A DNA stretch of 64,000 nucleotides, taken from positions 372,001-436,000 of the forward strand of contig JAPQWV010000001.1 in assembly GCA_027422505.1 (NCBI GenBank), read 5' to 3'. The notes below the pieces were generated by a model that saw nothing but the letters and a program-made list of their open reading frames with translations, had not been told where the DNA came from and made no database searches. The stretch comes from Craterostigma plantagineum. Taxonomy: Eukaryota > Streptophyta > Magnoliopsida > Lamiales > Linderniaceae. The position numbers and the translations under genes were made by a program. Of the stretch, positions 1 to 11,200 are shown one piece after another (within the stretch, counting starts at the first letter, position 1; each line of letters opens with the position of its first letter).

Positions 1-251
1 CTTCAGCAGTCTTGGGATGATTGCAAGCTTTAACAACATACGAAAAAGACGAGATTAGAATCCGAATCGGAGAAGAGCATAAATCGATGAATGAATGTAG
101 ACCTACTTGGACGGCAAAACCAGGCCTCGTCGTCGACATCATCATCTCGAGCTGAAAAATCAACCCATTTCGGCGCACTGATGTGCTCGTAGAGATCGTC
201 TTTGACAAATCTCGAATCTAGGGTTTTCCAATCGATAGCTGCTACCTCCAT
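1..251 (-). CDS. Conserved plant protein of unknown function, N-terminal part (runs off the left edge)
   Basis: Exon 1 (107-251) begins with ATG at 251 and encodes MEVAAIDWKTLDSRFVKDDL and a following APKWVDF segment, then a VDDEAWFCRP motif. A GT donor follows at 106. A second exon probably resumes at 27 after TTAAAG and reads CNHPKTAE before the window ends. The pattern of a charged N-terminus, APKW-x-DF and a WFC-R/P stretch followed by another Cys/His resembles uncharacterised plant-only proteins I cannot name with certainty. No enzymatic motif is visible. The gene is incomplete, so full length, localisation and role cannot be judged. The ATG is preferred because it is the first Met of the frame and the following residues look well conserved. 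Confidence 0.6.
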
Positions 252-1165
252 TTTCAGTTATCTCTTTAGGGAGTGATTTCACAATGATTATGATGAACAG
301 ACGAGTTTACAGAACGGCGGGGAATGAGATTTCTACTAGAGAAACGTTAGACCGTTAGGCCGTGGGTCCCACGCTTCATGTGATGTGTAAATGTTTTTTA
401 ATTGTATATTATTTATTTTTTACGACTATATCAATTGCTTTTCCGACCGTTGGGGGCTTTTCAGTCATTACGCCTGTGATTATTTACTATTCACCTAGTT
501 TTGGGCTGCAATAAAGCCCGATATATACTGTTTCGCAGTGTCAAGGCCCAAGGGGCTAATTGTAATTTCAAAGCTCTTTTCTTACCTCATCTTCCCAAAG
601 AACGAACACTTGCGCCTTTACTGCTGCATGCCTGCATTAGATAGAGAGAAAGTGTGGTAAAGCTCGTCCGAAATGTCTTTGTGCGGTTCGTTTACCATTT
701 CGTTTCTTCAACACTCAGCTCAAAAGAAACGGATACGACCCGACCCGACCCATATATTTTTTTTTTCGTGATATAGTGCAGTTATTGCGACCCAACAAGC
801 ATATGTACGTTCTAAGTGATCGACGATTCGAAGATGATCGCCAGCTTCATTTGGATCATTCATAGGAGAGGTCTGAAACCGCTTTATATTGTTTGAATCG
901 AGCTCTTAGAACGAAACTGCGAATTAGATTGAGAATGATGGTGAAACCATGTGCTGAGGAGCTGAAGTTTAGAGACAATGTTGATGATGATTCTTCTGTG
1001 TTTTAGTTGTGATTCACTATATAACTTCTGTTTCTGAAAGTGATATTTGATGTCTTGATGATGTGTTTTTTCCCCAAATAAGCTTGACAACAATCAACCA
1101 AATTCCCCCATTTTCAAGAAAATCACAATACAACAAAACGGTCTATATCCTCTCTTAACTCTCCC
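252..1165. other. Intergenic region between a leftward promoter and the GH17 3' end
   Basis: This stretch should hold the promoter and 5' leader of the minus-strand gene at the left edge and the 3' UTR of the GH17 gene. It is A/T-rich with a poly-T run near 759-770. I see no convincing ORF, tRNA or repeat pair in it. Confidence 0.5.
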
Positions 1166-2900
1166 TCAGATCATGACAGCAGCAACAACAGTTAATAAGA
1201 CCATTACCATACTAAACCGACGAACTAAATTCTTCGAACTCGCCGAGGTCATACCCACAGGTCCAAACGCCGGCGATTGAAACGTCCCAGTCGTGTTCGA
1301 ACTGCAACGAAAAATTAGACGCACGTTAGAGCACATTAATCGCCATATAATACGTTGCTGTAAGAGCCTCACCTTCCCATACTAAACAAGCACGAACCAT
1401 GACCTGCAAAAAATGAGGGCACAGAGGACCATCATCAGTTAAACTCGATAATTACAACCCTAATTTTCACAAAAAAAAAAAGAAGAAACTTCCAACGGCT
1501 TACTAGGATCAACGTTTGTCAGCATAGCCGTGCCATCGAAGTCGCAAGTAGCGCCCGACCTTCTCATCCTCTGATAATAATCGTTATAAGCGTACGACGC
1601 ATGGTTTTCCAAAGTATTCGGCGAATAACAGCTCTGACCCGATTGGATCGGCCCGCAGTTCGCCCCGCCCGCCCCGCAGGCCCAATTAAGCCCGCCTTCC
1701 AACGAGCCCTTGTCTGCGCCGGGCTTCGCCACGCAGAAGCCCGCCGAAGAGGAATTCTTCGACCCATCACCGCCCGATAAGCTCAAGCCCGCCTCGTAAA
1801 CGGAGCTCCCGTTGGCGTAAAGAACGCCCCAGTTCCTCTCTGACACCGGGCCGGGCCTCTTATCCTCGTTGTACAGCTCGTAAACGTACGCAGGAACAGG
1901 AACCCCGGGCCTGCCCGGAGGCCCGGAATCGTTCGAAACCCGCCTCACCAAGTTGCTAATGTAGGTGCCCGCATTGCCTGGGGTGGCGTCGGGCTCGTCG
2001 GCCCCGCCGAACGAGGGCCAGCCCGTCTCCGTCACCACTACGGGCAGGCCCGAGAAGTTGAGCGCTGCGATGGAGTAGTACGCGGCGTCCACCATTGCGT
2101 CGAACATGCTCGAGTACTTGAGCAGCGTGTTCGGGTCGACTATCTGCTTCACGGGCGGCAACGGCTCGAACAGGGCGTACTCCAAGGGGAAAATCCCGCC
2201 CCCCTTGACGTACTCATAGTAAGGGTAAGCGTTCAACATAAAGAAGGAATCGGTGTTCTTCAAGAACCTGAGAATCTGAAACATGGTGGCGTTCAGAGAG
2301 GCGTTGAACGCAGCCGCCGAGGGAGGAAAAGGGCGCGGAATTACGTCCATGGAGTGGGGCGTCGAGACCTTAATTCGATCGTTCAAGTTCGAGGCGACGA
2401 GCGCTCTGTGGAGGTTGTTCATCGCCAGCACTAAGGCCGGGGAGGCGTTGGGAAGGGAAGTGAGGACTTCGGTGCCTACGCAGATCGAGGTTATGTTCGT
2501 CGATGGATAATGGGCGAGGACGTTGGCGGCGGCCCACGTCGCCGCTGCGGCGGATGATTGCCCGATCCTCAGGATTTGGTCGTTGGGGACGGTGACGGCG
2601 ACTTGTATGGTGGAGTTTGCGAGGGCGGTTAAGAGGTGGGAGTCGGCATCGAAGAGCCGAACGTGCGTTATTTGTCGGGATTTTAGGGCGGAGGCGATTT
2701 CGGTCGGGGAAGGTGGGTTGGTTATTGAGGTTCCTATGTTTACGCCGATGTACGCGCCTGCGAGCGAAAAATGTGAGAGCGTTAATGGGACTGCTCGAAA
2801 AACGCTGAATTATTACGCGGAGTATTACCAACGAACCTTTTGCGTAGGGGAGAATTGCGCAGAGTAGAAGGATGGATTGAATCCATGTTAGAAGCTTCAT
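1166..2900 (-). CDS. GPI-anchored glucan endo-1,3-beta-glucosidase (GH17 + X8/CBM43)
   Basis: Predicted to hydrolyse beta-1,3-glucan (callose) at the outer face of the plasma membrane or plasmodesmata. Exons on the minus strand are 2837-2900, 1504-2757, 1373-1403 and 1166-1301, all with GT-AG introns, giving 494 residues. The first exon encodes a signal peptide (MKLLTWIQSILLLCAILPYA). The GH17 barrel follows, with ICVGTEVL (acid/base Glu region) and VVVTETGWPS (nucleophile Glu region). A Ser/Asn-rich linker leads to an X8 domain with FCVAKPG, LNWACG, CGPIQ, SCY and NVDPSHGSC. The C-terminus is a hydrophobic tail typical of a GPI signal. The donor inside the DPS codon (GTAAGCC at 1503) was chosen because it restores the X8 motif DPSHGSC. 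Without it the frame runs into intron sequence. Length and order match Arabidopsis E13L3/E13L4-type enzymes. Confidence 0.93.
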
Positions 2901-3982
2901 CAGCTATGGAGAACTGCTGGCCTGAGAATGGCCAGGCGAAGGTTGATGTGTTATTGCTTCTTCACAGAGAAAAACGATGGAAGAAGGAGAATGGATGAGG
3001 TGAGGAATATAATAACGAACAAGTGTTATAAACTTTGAACCTTTTTTCAACGGAAAACCTTTAACAAACATCAAGAGAAAGAAAGGGGAAGATGGTAACA
3101 GACAGTGTGAGCCTAAGTGAAGCTCCTTTTTTTCTTTTATTAGATTCGCAGGTAAAGGAAAAGGGGAATAAAAACGAAGGCTTTTAAGGGGAAAAGAGAT
3201 CTCTTCACGTGCAGTGAACAAAAAACCGATGAGAGATCGGAGAATCTCGAGGGTTTAGGGATGTATGAAAGTGAAGAATCTAAAAAGGTGAAACATTCAA
3301 GAAATGTTCAATTTTTATTGCAACTTTCTTTCTTTAATCGAAGCAGAAACGCAAAGGGTGTTAGAAGTAGTAAACAAATCATTACCACATTAATCACGAA
3401 AGGGTCATAATAACTGCAGAAAAACCATATCTTGCTGCGTCGAAGAGTTAGAGCAAGAAAACACAAATGCAAAGAACCACACCGCCATTAAAGTACGGAC
3501 AAAATCAAGGATAATTTTTTATGAGAAACTTAAAATTAACTCACCGAGGTTGTTCAGATACTAGATGGGTTCACCTCTAACTAAGCAGTATGAAGTCTTT
3601 AGGCTGTAAATCTCTAATGAGAGTACTACAGAAGTAGTAGCTGATGAGTGAAGTAGCTCAAGTGTGAAAGTGGACTTGTGGAATGCGAAGCAGCGAAGAG
3701 AAGATAATGAGGCAAACGTGGTCGGTTAAATTTAAGGTTTTACTACAAAATGCAATTAGGAGAAATATCGAATCTTGACAAGATTTCTTCGAATTAAAAT
3801 GGGTCTTGCTTTAATAGCAACTTTCCTCGTTCTCGATTATCTAAAATATGTAGCCGTTTCATACAGGAAAAAGGGGAAAAAGAAAAGAAAAAGTCAAATT
3901 AATCAGATATGTTTTTCAAATTTATGCAATAATGCTTTTTGGAGAAGATTTTTTTTTGAAAGGAATAGAAAAGACGCGTAAA
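2901..3982. other. GH17 leader/promoter and intergenic DNA up to the Helitron
   Basis: Probable promoter and 5' leader of the minus-strand glucanase. A 105-codon minus-strand frame (2904-3221) ends just before the glucanase ATG, but it lacks family features and reads like UTR translation. The sequence next to 3982 is the host flank of the Helitron. Nothing else could be supported. Confidence 0.5.
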
Positions 3983-4414
3983 TCTACTACTACATACTAA
4001 GGGAGAATCCACCGGCTTTCAGCCAGTTTCCCTCCGGTCGTAGGTTACCACGATAATTAAAATTAAAATTAGGTACTCATTCATTACACCATAACATAAA
4101 TTATATGGATAATCATTCCTTTCATCGGTCTCCACTCCCAAGACAAGATCAGCCCAGTGTCATTGTAGCCATTATTGGTTCTTCAAACGGCAGTGCTTTT
4201 TCCACTGATAATATCAACCGACCGTCATCTTCTTTACTTCTTATCTTCTACCTCTTCTGCAGTAGGTTTACCCAAGGTTATTTCCTTACTAGATAGGTAA
4301 TTTATTCCCCTTTGTTGTTTATCTCATCTCGCCACTGTCACGTTTCCCGTCTACCTTGGTAGTCGCACCCTCCACGCCGTCCGACCTAGCGCTAATTTCG
4401 GCCTCGGCTCGTCC

Positions 4415-6816
4415 ATGGCCGCAGGATTCCTAACCTTAGTTATGTTTCCTTTTACCCCCCGTCACTTCTACGAGCCCGAGTTGGGTTTGCCCTCGTTAAT
4501 TGCGCTACTATGGTACTTTTATTGCCCAACTGTTCAAATTCTTTTGTTCATCTGTTTCCAATGTATAAATATTCAGAATTCATTACTTAATTACATTTTA
4601 CAACATATATGCATTATATCTTTACTTTTTCCTAAAAACAAGTGCACACCACTCGGGAAATTAACCCCTCATAGTCGCTCTTGGTATACTAAAATATTAA
4701 CGATTGAAAAAACCCCAGTCCGCCAAAGATTTGGAGGCCGACAGCAGAAGCTCGTCTTCGTCGATCAAGAGGTAAAAAAATAAGCTTATATATTTCTCTA
4801 TTGTCAACGTCTCTTTTTCCAGATATCTTTCAGTTTTCCTATCAACAGAACACGAAGATACAGTGTACTGTTTATGAGCAACACGTCGACCAACTCGATA
4901 AAGTACTCCAGCTTTATCACACGTACTACATAGGAGGCGGCACAATTAGAGAAACTGGCGCAGGTTTCGCACCGATGGTCAACGCTCAATACCAAATGAT
5001 ATTGTCAAAGAACTCTTACATCAAAGAGACGCCGCAAGAACATGAATTGCCGTTGCAAAATGTGTATGAGTTAACTCCATTCGCACAATTTCAGACTTCA
5101 CCGACATTAGCAACAATCGCATCAGTAAGTTATTCCAAACATCTTCTTACATTTGTCGTTAACTGTACCTAACAATTATACTTTAATTTTTACCAATTTT
5201 CTTTTGAACAAATTGTAATCATTTGTTACCTAACCTGAAAATTCCACGCGAGCGTTTATTACTCCATGCATGTATATTTCAGACATACTATGTGCGGTAA
5301 TACATGTCTTCCCACCACGCTCCGCATCGAAAGGGAAAACTTTGCAAGAATTTGTCGTCGTCAATGGAGAGTAAGTTTTCCGTACTCTTAAAGACTTATA
5401 CCATGCCAGATTCAATATAGTATAACATGCTTTCGTGCAGGCGCAGACCGACAATATTAACTTTATGGGATGACTTTGCGCAAGTTGACTCGCTGAAGTT
5501 AATCGATGCTGTCCACAACAGGCCTGTAATACTGTGTATGAGGCTCTCGGTCAACACATTCCACGGTATAGCATGTCATCGTTAATAGTTCATCCAATTT
5601 ACCCTTTCTCCTTAGCAATCTGAAAGCAAATATATATAACTTTACCCCTATGTTATGTTTTCCTACGGTAGGACTGTCACTTAGTACGACAGCAAACAGC
5701 GTCATCCTCTTCGAACCTCCGATTTCTGAAGCTGAACATCTACAACTGTGGTACTAAAATAAAGTCACGATTATTGCATAACAGTAGCTTATAAAGACCA
5801 CTTGCGTAAAATAAGATACAATGCATATATGTTTGCGTATATAATTCAGGTTAAAAGTGAAGACAAATATCTTGACGACATCATCTCCCGGGAGCTTTAT
5901 AGAAAGGAACACCAAATCATTGGACGACCACCTCCCTCACAGATTAGGAAAATCAGCCAAATTACAAGTTTGCACGAACCGGTAATCTAGATTATATTGC
6001 CCAGTTTTCTCATTCCACGCAGCACCAACGGACAAATATCCCATTGTTTTCCTAAACATATTCAGGTTGAACGCTTTTGGATCAAAGGCCAGCTGAAAAT
6101 CGAAGACCCCGACCAAGCCTTTTACATCATGGAGTGTCCAAATTGCAGTAAATCTTGTGGAGCAACTTACGGTACTGAATTCCCATGTCTTCACTGCAAT
6201 CAAACTTTTCCCAGCCCAAAAGCAATGTGAGTTATATTACTAGAACATTTATCTAGAACATTTTTCCATATTTGCAAGCTTAGTAAAAAAAAGTACATGC
6301 AGATTACGCTTTGAAGTGGAATTATCTGATGGGAGTGGAAACATGCCTGCTTTTATCGAACAAAAAGATGCTGAAACTCTACTCGGTATGGCAGCGGAAG
6401 ACATCATTAAGATTGAAGAAACTGTAAGTTTTCCAAGACTAAATCTAACAATATCATGTTAATTTTCACAAATAAGTCATGTCGACTTCTTACAGGGAGA
6501 AAAGTTTGATATCACACGTGTGAACAGAAGGATGAAGAATATCGAATCTCTGTACCACCTTCGATCGTACTGTTTCAGAGTAAAAGGACAGCCAGTCACT
6601 CGATACACCATTATCACATGGCTTTCTGATTCCATGATACCATCGTCAAGCCAATCGATAGAAGAGAACATCGGACCTGCAACTACAGCGGATAAAATTG
6701 GCGTAAAGGCACAGACACCAGAAGAAGAACTCTTTCCCTCTTCTAGCAGCAAAAGAAAGCTTGAACCGACCTCAACCACTGTAGATACAACAACCAAACG
6801 CACAAAGCAAGGGTAA
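4415..6816 (+). CDS. RPA1-like single-stranded DNA-binding protein (OB folds) inside the Helitron, possibly decayed
   Basis: Related to the large subunit of replication protein A. Homologous coding starts about 4641 (CTPLGKLTPHSRSW ... KLVFVDQE, the first OB fold of plant RPA1-like proteins). It continues through exons near 4849-5124, 5283-5370 (VIHVFPPRSASKG), 5440-5570 (ILTLWDDFAQVDSL), 5673-5750, 5850-5982, 6066-6228 (ERFWIKGQLKIED with the zinc ribbon CPNC...CLHC), 6301-6423 (RLRFEVELSDGSGNMPAF) and 6496-6816. This matches the C-terminal RPA OB fold with Zn ribbon. The first Met of the open frame is 4415, but the sequence before 4641 is not family-like, so the true start is unknown. The simplest GT-AG joins at 5124/5283 and 5750/5850 change frame by one base, so the gene may be damaged or spliced differently. 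Confidence 0.65.
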
Positions 6817-7222
6817 ATCGGTAGTACAATCTTTTTTGCGTAGTCAGCATTACGGTTACGACTGTTTGCATATACATCAGTCGTAACTCATTTTGGAAGA
6901 TATAAGAACAGTTCCCAATGTTGATATCTTTTGTCTATAAATACTCAAATATATCTTCACTGTATATGAAAACCTCTGCTGGCTGAAAAATGTAGTCCTT
7001 ATGCTAGAACCTTTCCTTTCTACTTAGTACAAACTCTGCCTTTGCTGGTTTACGTGCAGTTACCTTTTGTGAATATTGTGTTGAATTATGATGAGTATTG
7101 AAGCAGCTTATTACATATTGCTAAAGTTAGTTGATGATTTCCCTTGTTTTATTTATGGGTTAATCAAAGGTGATCATGGCGTTGGATGTTTAATGCCTCT
7201 GTCTCAACTGTCACTTTGTCAG

Positions 7223-7385
7223 TGTAGCTGTTTACCAATAGAGCCGTCCACTAATAACCACAATACAGAACACACATTATCTTATCTTCAGACACCAACA
7301 TTCTTGTCTTTACTGCTGCAGCTGTTTATCAATAGCGCCGGCCACTAATGAGCACAAAACAAAACACACATTATATTATCTTCAG
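7223..7385. repeat. Diverged 69-bp direct repeat inside the Helitron 3' region
   Basis: Two 69-bp copies, 7223-7291 and 7317-7385, start TGTAGCTGTTTACCAATAG and TGCAGCTGTTTATCAATAG and both end in TTATCTTCAG. They are offset by 94 bp and differ at scattered positions, so the duplication is old compared with the LTR element nearby. Confidence 0.75.
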
Positions 7386-7626
7386 TTTATCACATCAAAA
7401 AAAAGGTATTGTTTCGTAATAAAACAGAGACCTTTGTAGCAATACGAACATATTTTAGAACAACTTTCCCATCCTTCTGTTGGTTATTTGAAAATATGAA
7501 GTCTCCAACTTAAAAAATAACTCCAAACCCAGCCATGTATTAAATTTCTTAAAACATATGTTGTCCACTTACCTATACGTATCTCTATTTTTGTATGATT
7601 CATACCCGGGCTACAACCTCCTCGTA

Positions 7627-7656
7627 GCCGCACAACGTGCGGCAGTCCTCATCTAG
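7627..7656 (+). other. Helitron 3' terminal hairpin and CTAG end
   Basis: Stem GCCGCAC (7627-7633), loop AAC, stem GTGCGGC (7637-7643), 9-nt spacer, then CTAG (7653-7656) followed by host T. This is the standard Helitron replication terminator. Confidence 0.85.
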
Positions 7657-8201
7657 TGAATATAATAGTGGGGACCCAACTACTTAAATCAGACAGCGGA
7701 AAGCAATCGCCGGTCAAGAGTTGTCTTGTAGCATCATGTTTACTAAAAACAGCGATTTTTAAGCATTTCTTTATCTTCTTTTTTTCTTTTAATTTAGAAT
7801 ACCTCGTCTACGACAGCTAAACTAATTGAGTTGTCCACGTGGACTTCCATGGACTATCCTCGTAGCCACATAAACTATTTTGTCGCTTTATCCAACCGAC
7901 CCTTCATTTGTTACTAAATTGCAAATATGGGGCGAATTCACAATAATGAAACGTTGGAGGACTAAGACTAAACACCAACTAATATGGAATTGCCATGCCA
8001 TTCAATTTGATTCGCTCGACTGTCCAACCCCTAATTCATCAAGAAAATCATGACTTCTTTTTTTAATAATGGAAATCCCTTTTTCAATCACGGAAAATTC
8101 CATTCATAACTTGTTATTAACTAAGTAAAACATAAACTTCACATTCATAAGGATGAAGAACATGTCTCACTATACTTGCAGCATCACATGAGATTTTTAT
8201 C
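7657..8201. other. Upstream region of the X8 gene
   Basis: Host DNA between the Helitron and the X8-domain gene. It presumably contains that gene's promoter. It is A/T-rich, and I saw no other repeat or ORF that could be supported. Confidence 0.5.
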
Positions 8202-11200
8202 ATGGCAAAACCAAGTCTTTCCCTATTCATCACCCTAAGCTTTCTCTTCACCACTGTGAATTGCAGAGTAAGACCATAATATCATATGATAATTGCATAT
8301 AGAAGATCTTAAAATGACTGCGAAAAGTGATCTGTATTTTCAGGACAGTAATCCTTCATGGTGTGTTGCAAAAGACAATGCCAATCTCCTTGCGCTCAAC
8401 AGCTTTGTTAGAATCAGTTGCAGAAAGAATCCAAGTCGATGTAAGATTATTCAGCCCGGAGGGCTTTGTTACGATTCGTATTCGAACATGACAACATCGA
8501 CTCGATCTCAAGCTTCGGTTCTTCTCAACAGAGACTACGCTGATGCGCATGCTTGTAATAAAGAGCTTGGAGTGATCATCCATCGTTATCCACGTAAACA
8601 ACTTCTTGAAAATAATGTGCTGTAAACTGTGCGATTATGAAGGTGGTCCCTTACACAATGGATGTAAATCACTTCGTAATATGCTGATGTTGGATGTGAT
8701 GTTAGGCTAACACTCAAACTCACTTGCAAATGCACAGCGGAAAAGAACGAACTTAATGATAAAAGAACACGAACACAAGAGCTAATTTTGTGCAGCAAGT
8801 CAAATAACTTGCTGCGAGCCTTGCGGCAAAATAATCCACTAAAACGATGGATTACAAACTATCGAAAAAGATAGTTAAATGAAATCTAGCAAAAGGACGG
8901 AATCACACACACGATTCTAAAACCTAACAAGCTAGATTAAACAGAAAAACTCTTTTAAGGAATAACTCTCGCTCAGAGAAGCTCTCACTCTCGCTCCGTG
9001 TTCAATGTATAAGCCATATCTTGAAATGATGAAGTCCTTCGTCTTTTATATGTCTTCAACTCGTGAAGGACTTGTCCCAACGACTTAGTAACCTCCCTCA
9101 CCGTCCACTAACGTCCACTAAGAATGTCATGACCGTTAGTGTCCGTTGGGAGTCGACTTGGTCACTCCAAGTGCTCGGTCCTTGCTTTAGCTCCAAGACA
9201 TCCTATCTTTAGTAAGCACTCTTCCTATCTTTGCTCCACACTCACTCCGATGCGTTTTGACCCGTTCTTTACCTTATCCAAGACCTGCATAAGTCTAGTA
9301 AAATACCACGTCAGCAATAAGGTTAGTTTTGGGCATGAAAGATAAAACCGAGAAAGGGAACATTCTTGACCAACAAATGTTGGCTAGAATGTTACCCCAA
9401 CATTGCCGATGCTGAACACTCAACATTAACAATCTCCCCCTTTTTATCTTTCTTCCCAAAACCAAAGCAGAAGTCAGTCCTCATAAATCTCCCCCGGACA
9501 GAAACATCAACTCAACCACAAAATTCACAATGGTTAGAGTTAGACAAAATCAGAATAGGACTAAAAACTAAAGTACTACTAAATAGTACATGCCATAAGA
9601 GGTTCTGAAAATCTGCAAAAGAAAAATAAAAGACATGGTTCATAAGAGTCACAAAAAAACACACCCCAAAAAAAAACCAGCACACGCAAGCACTAGCAAA
9701 AAATGCGCATGCACACAGCTTCACTCCTCAGCTCGCTCTTTCTCCCCCTTGATCTTCTGTTTCCCGATCCGTCTCATGCACTTGTTCTCCCCCTGAATTT
9801 TCTGCCCCTTCTTTCCTGCTTGACTCAGCTTTATCTCCTGCGTCGGCTGTCGCAGGCACTTCTGCCTCTCCCCCTTTTTGGGAAGAACGCAAATCCTTTA
9901 GAGTAGCAAGCTGTGTCGTTAGAAAAGCGATGGTATCCTCCAGGCATTGAATTTGGCGATCCAAGCCAGTCTTGGCAGTCGATGTTGAGGCAACATCGTG
10001 CTCAACATCTTGCTCAGCATTCTCCTCGGGGGCTCGCCACGGCAAATCAACAATCTTGTTTGGACCGGCAAGGTGCAAGTATGAGACAGAGTATGGGACC
10101 TTGACTGTCACCACTTCATCTTTGCTAGAGGGCCTAAAACCTTCGCGGAGTAGCATCCCATAAATAAGGGACGGAAATGGCAAAATTCCGGACGATCGTC
10201 TCTCGGCTTCCCTCGACATCTGATCTAGCACCAATTCTCCCATATTCAATGGGAGATTTTTCCCAAGCGCATAGAGTATATGAGCCATACTCTCTGCCAC
10301 TCGAGTCTCATTAGCAGTCGGCCACCAATTACAGATGCCGATTTTAAATAGGACAGAGTAGAGAGAGGTTAAAAAGGAACACGAAAAATTCCCATCCCAT
10401 TCTCTAACTCTACCCCCAGTCAAGAAAGAAACCACCTCATTATTATCGTATTCTTCGTCCATGCCCACATTAGGAGTACCCAAAAAGCCATTAACGCACC
10501 CAGCCGTAAAATCGTATAACTTTCCCCTAAAAAAGATTCGTCCATATTTCCTAGAACTAGGATCATTTAGTCTAGGTGAAAGGTTAGCATATACCTCACG
10601 AACCACTGATTCACAGTAGGTTCCAAACCTTGTTACCGTCTTGTCGAACTTCCTTGATTCCAGAAATTGCATAACCCCGTAGCGGCGGAAGCTAACTTCA
10701 TCTGCTGTCCTCTCGACGCGAAGTACTCTCTGGCTATAAGATGGCCACAGCTCCTCATTGATTGCTCCATAAAACTTCCCTCTAGGCAAGGGTGACTCCC
10801 AGTCCGATTCAAATGTTGGGTCAACATCAGACTCAACATCCTCACTGGCGCTGGGAACATGCGACTGGTCTGGGCTGCTAGCTCCTTGCTGCGAGGGCTC
10901 AGCTGGTCGAGCTTTCTTGGAAGGTCTGTCCTCAGCAACCATTGGCCTCTTGCCCGCTTTCTTTTGCAACTTATCCCTCCAAGCCGCTAGGGTTTCCGTC
11001 GCTTCAAACTCGTCCTCATCTTCGCTTTCTGAGAAAGATGATAGAAGAAGTACCTCCCCCTGGACTTACCACCTCAGCGTCCAATCGATCATAAGATGTG
11101 CCGTCTATAATTTCATCGGTGGACGCCTTTTCTGGTGATGAGGGCGTTGCCTGAGCCTGTCCTTCTTTTGGTGATGAACTCGGAACCTTAGCAGTGGGAC

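Larger units (their letters stand above)
3983..7656 (+). mobile_element. Helitron (non-autonomous, carries an RPA1-like gene)
   Basis: The left end reads TCTACTACTACATACTAA, a typical plant Helitron 5' terminus beginning with TC. The right end has a GC-rich 7-bp hairpin (7627-7633 with 7637-7643, loop AAC), then 9 nt, then CTAG at 7653-7656. The element is flanked by host A on the left (3982) and T on the right (7657), which is the A^T target Helitrons use, with no target duplication. A second overlapping hairpin (GGCTAC/GTAGCC, 7611-7630) precedes the terminal one. Inside is one multi-exon RPA1-like gene on the plus strand and no Rep or helicase frame, so the copy cannot be autonomous. Large plant Helitrons often encode RPA-like proteins next to RepHel, so this looks like a derivative that lost RepHel or an independent RPA capture. 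Confidence 0.8.

Noticed and set aside
2283..2867. Plus-strand frames opposite the GH17 gene
   Set aside because: They are shadows of the GC-rich GH17 coding sequence. The minus strand holds intact family motifs and splice sites.
2904..3221. A 105-codon minus-strand frame next to the glucanase
   Set aside because: It lacks any family feature and lies in the likely 5' leader. It probably reads UTR by chance.
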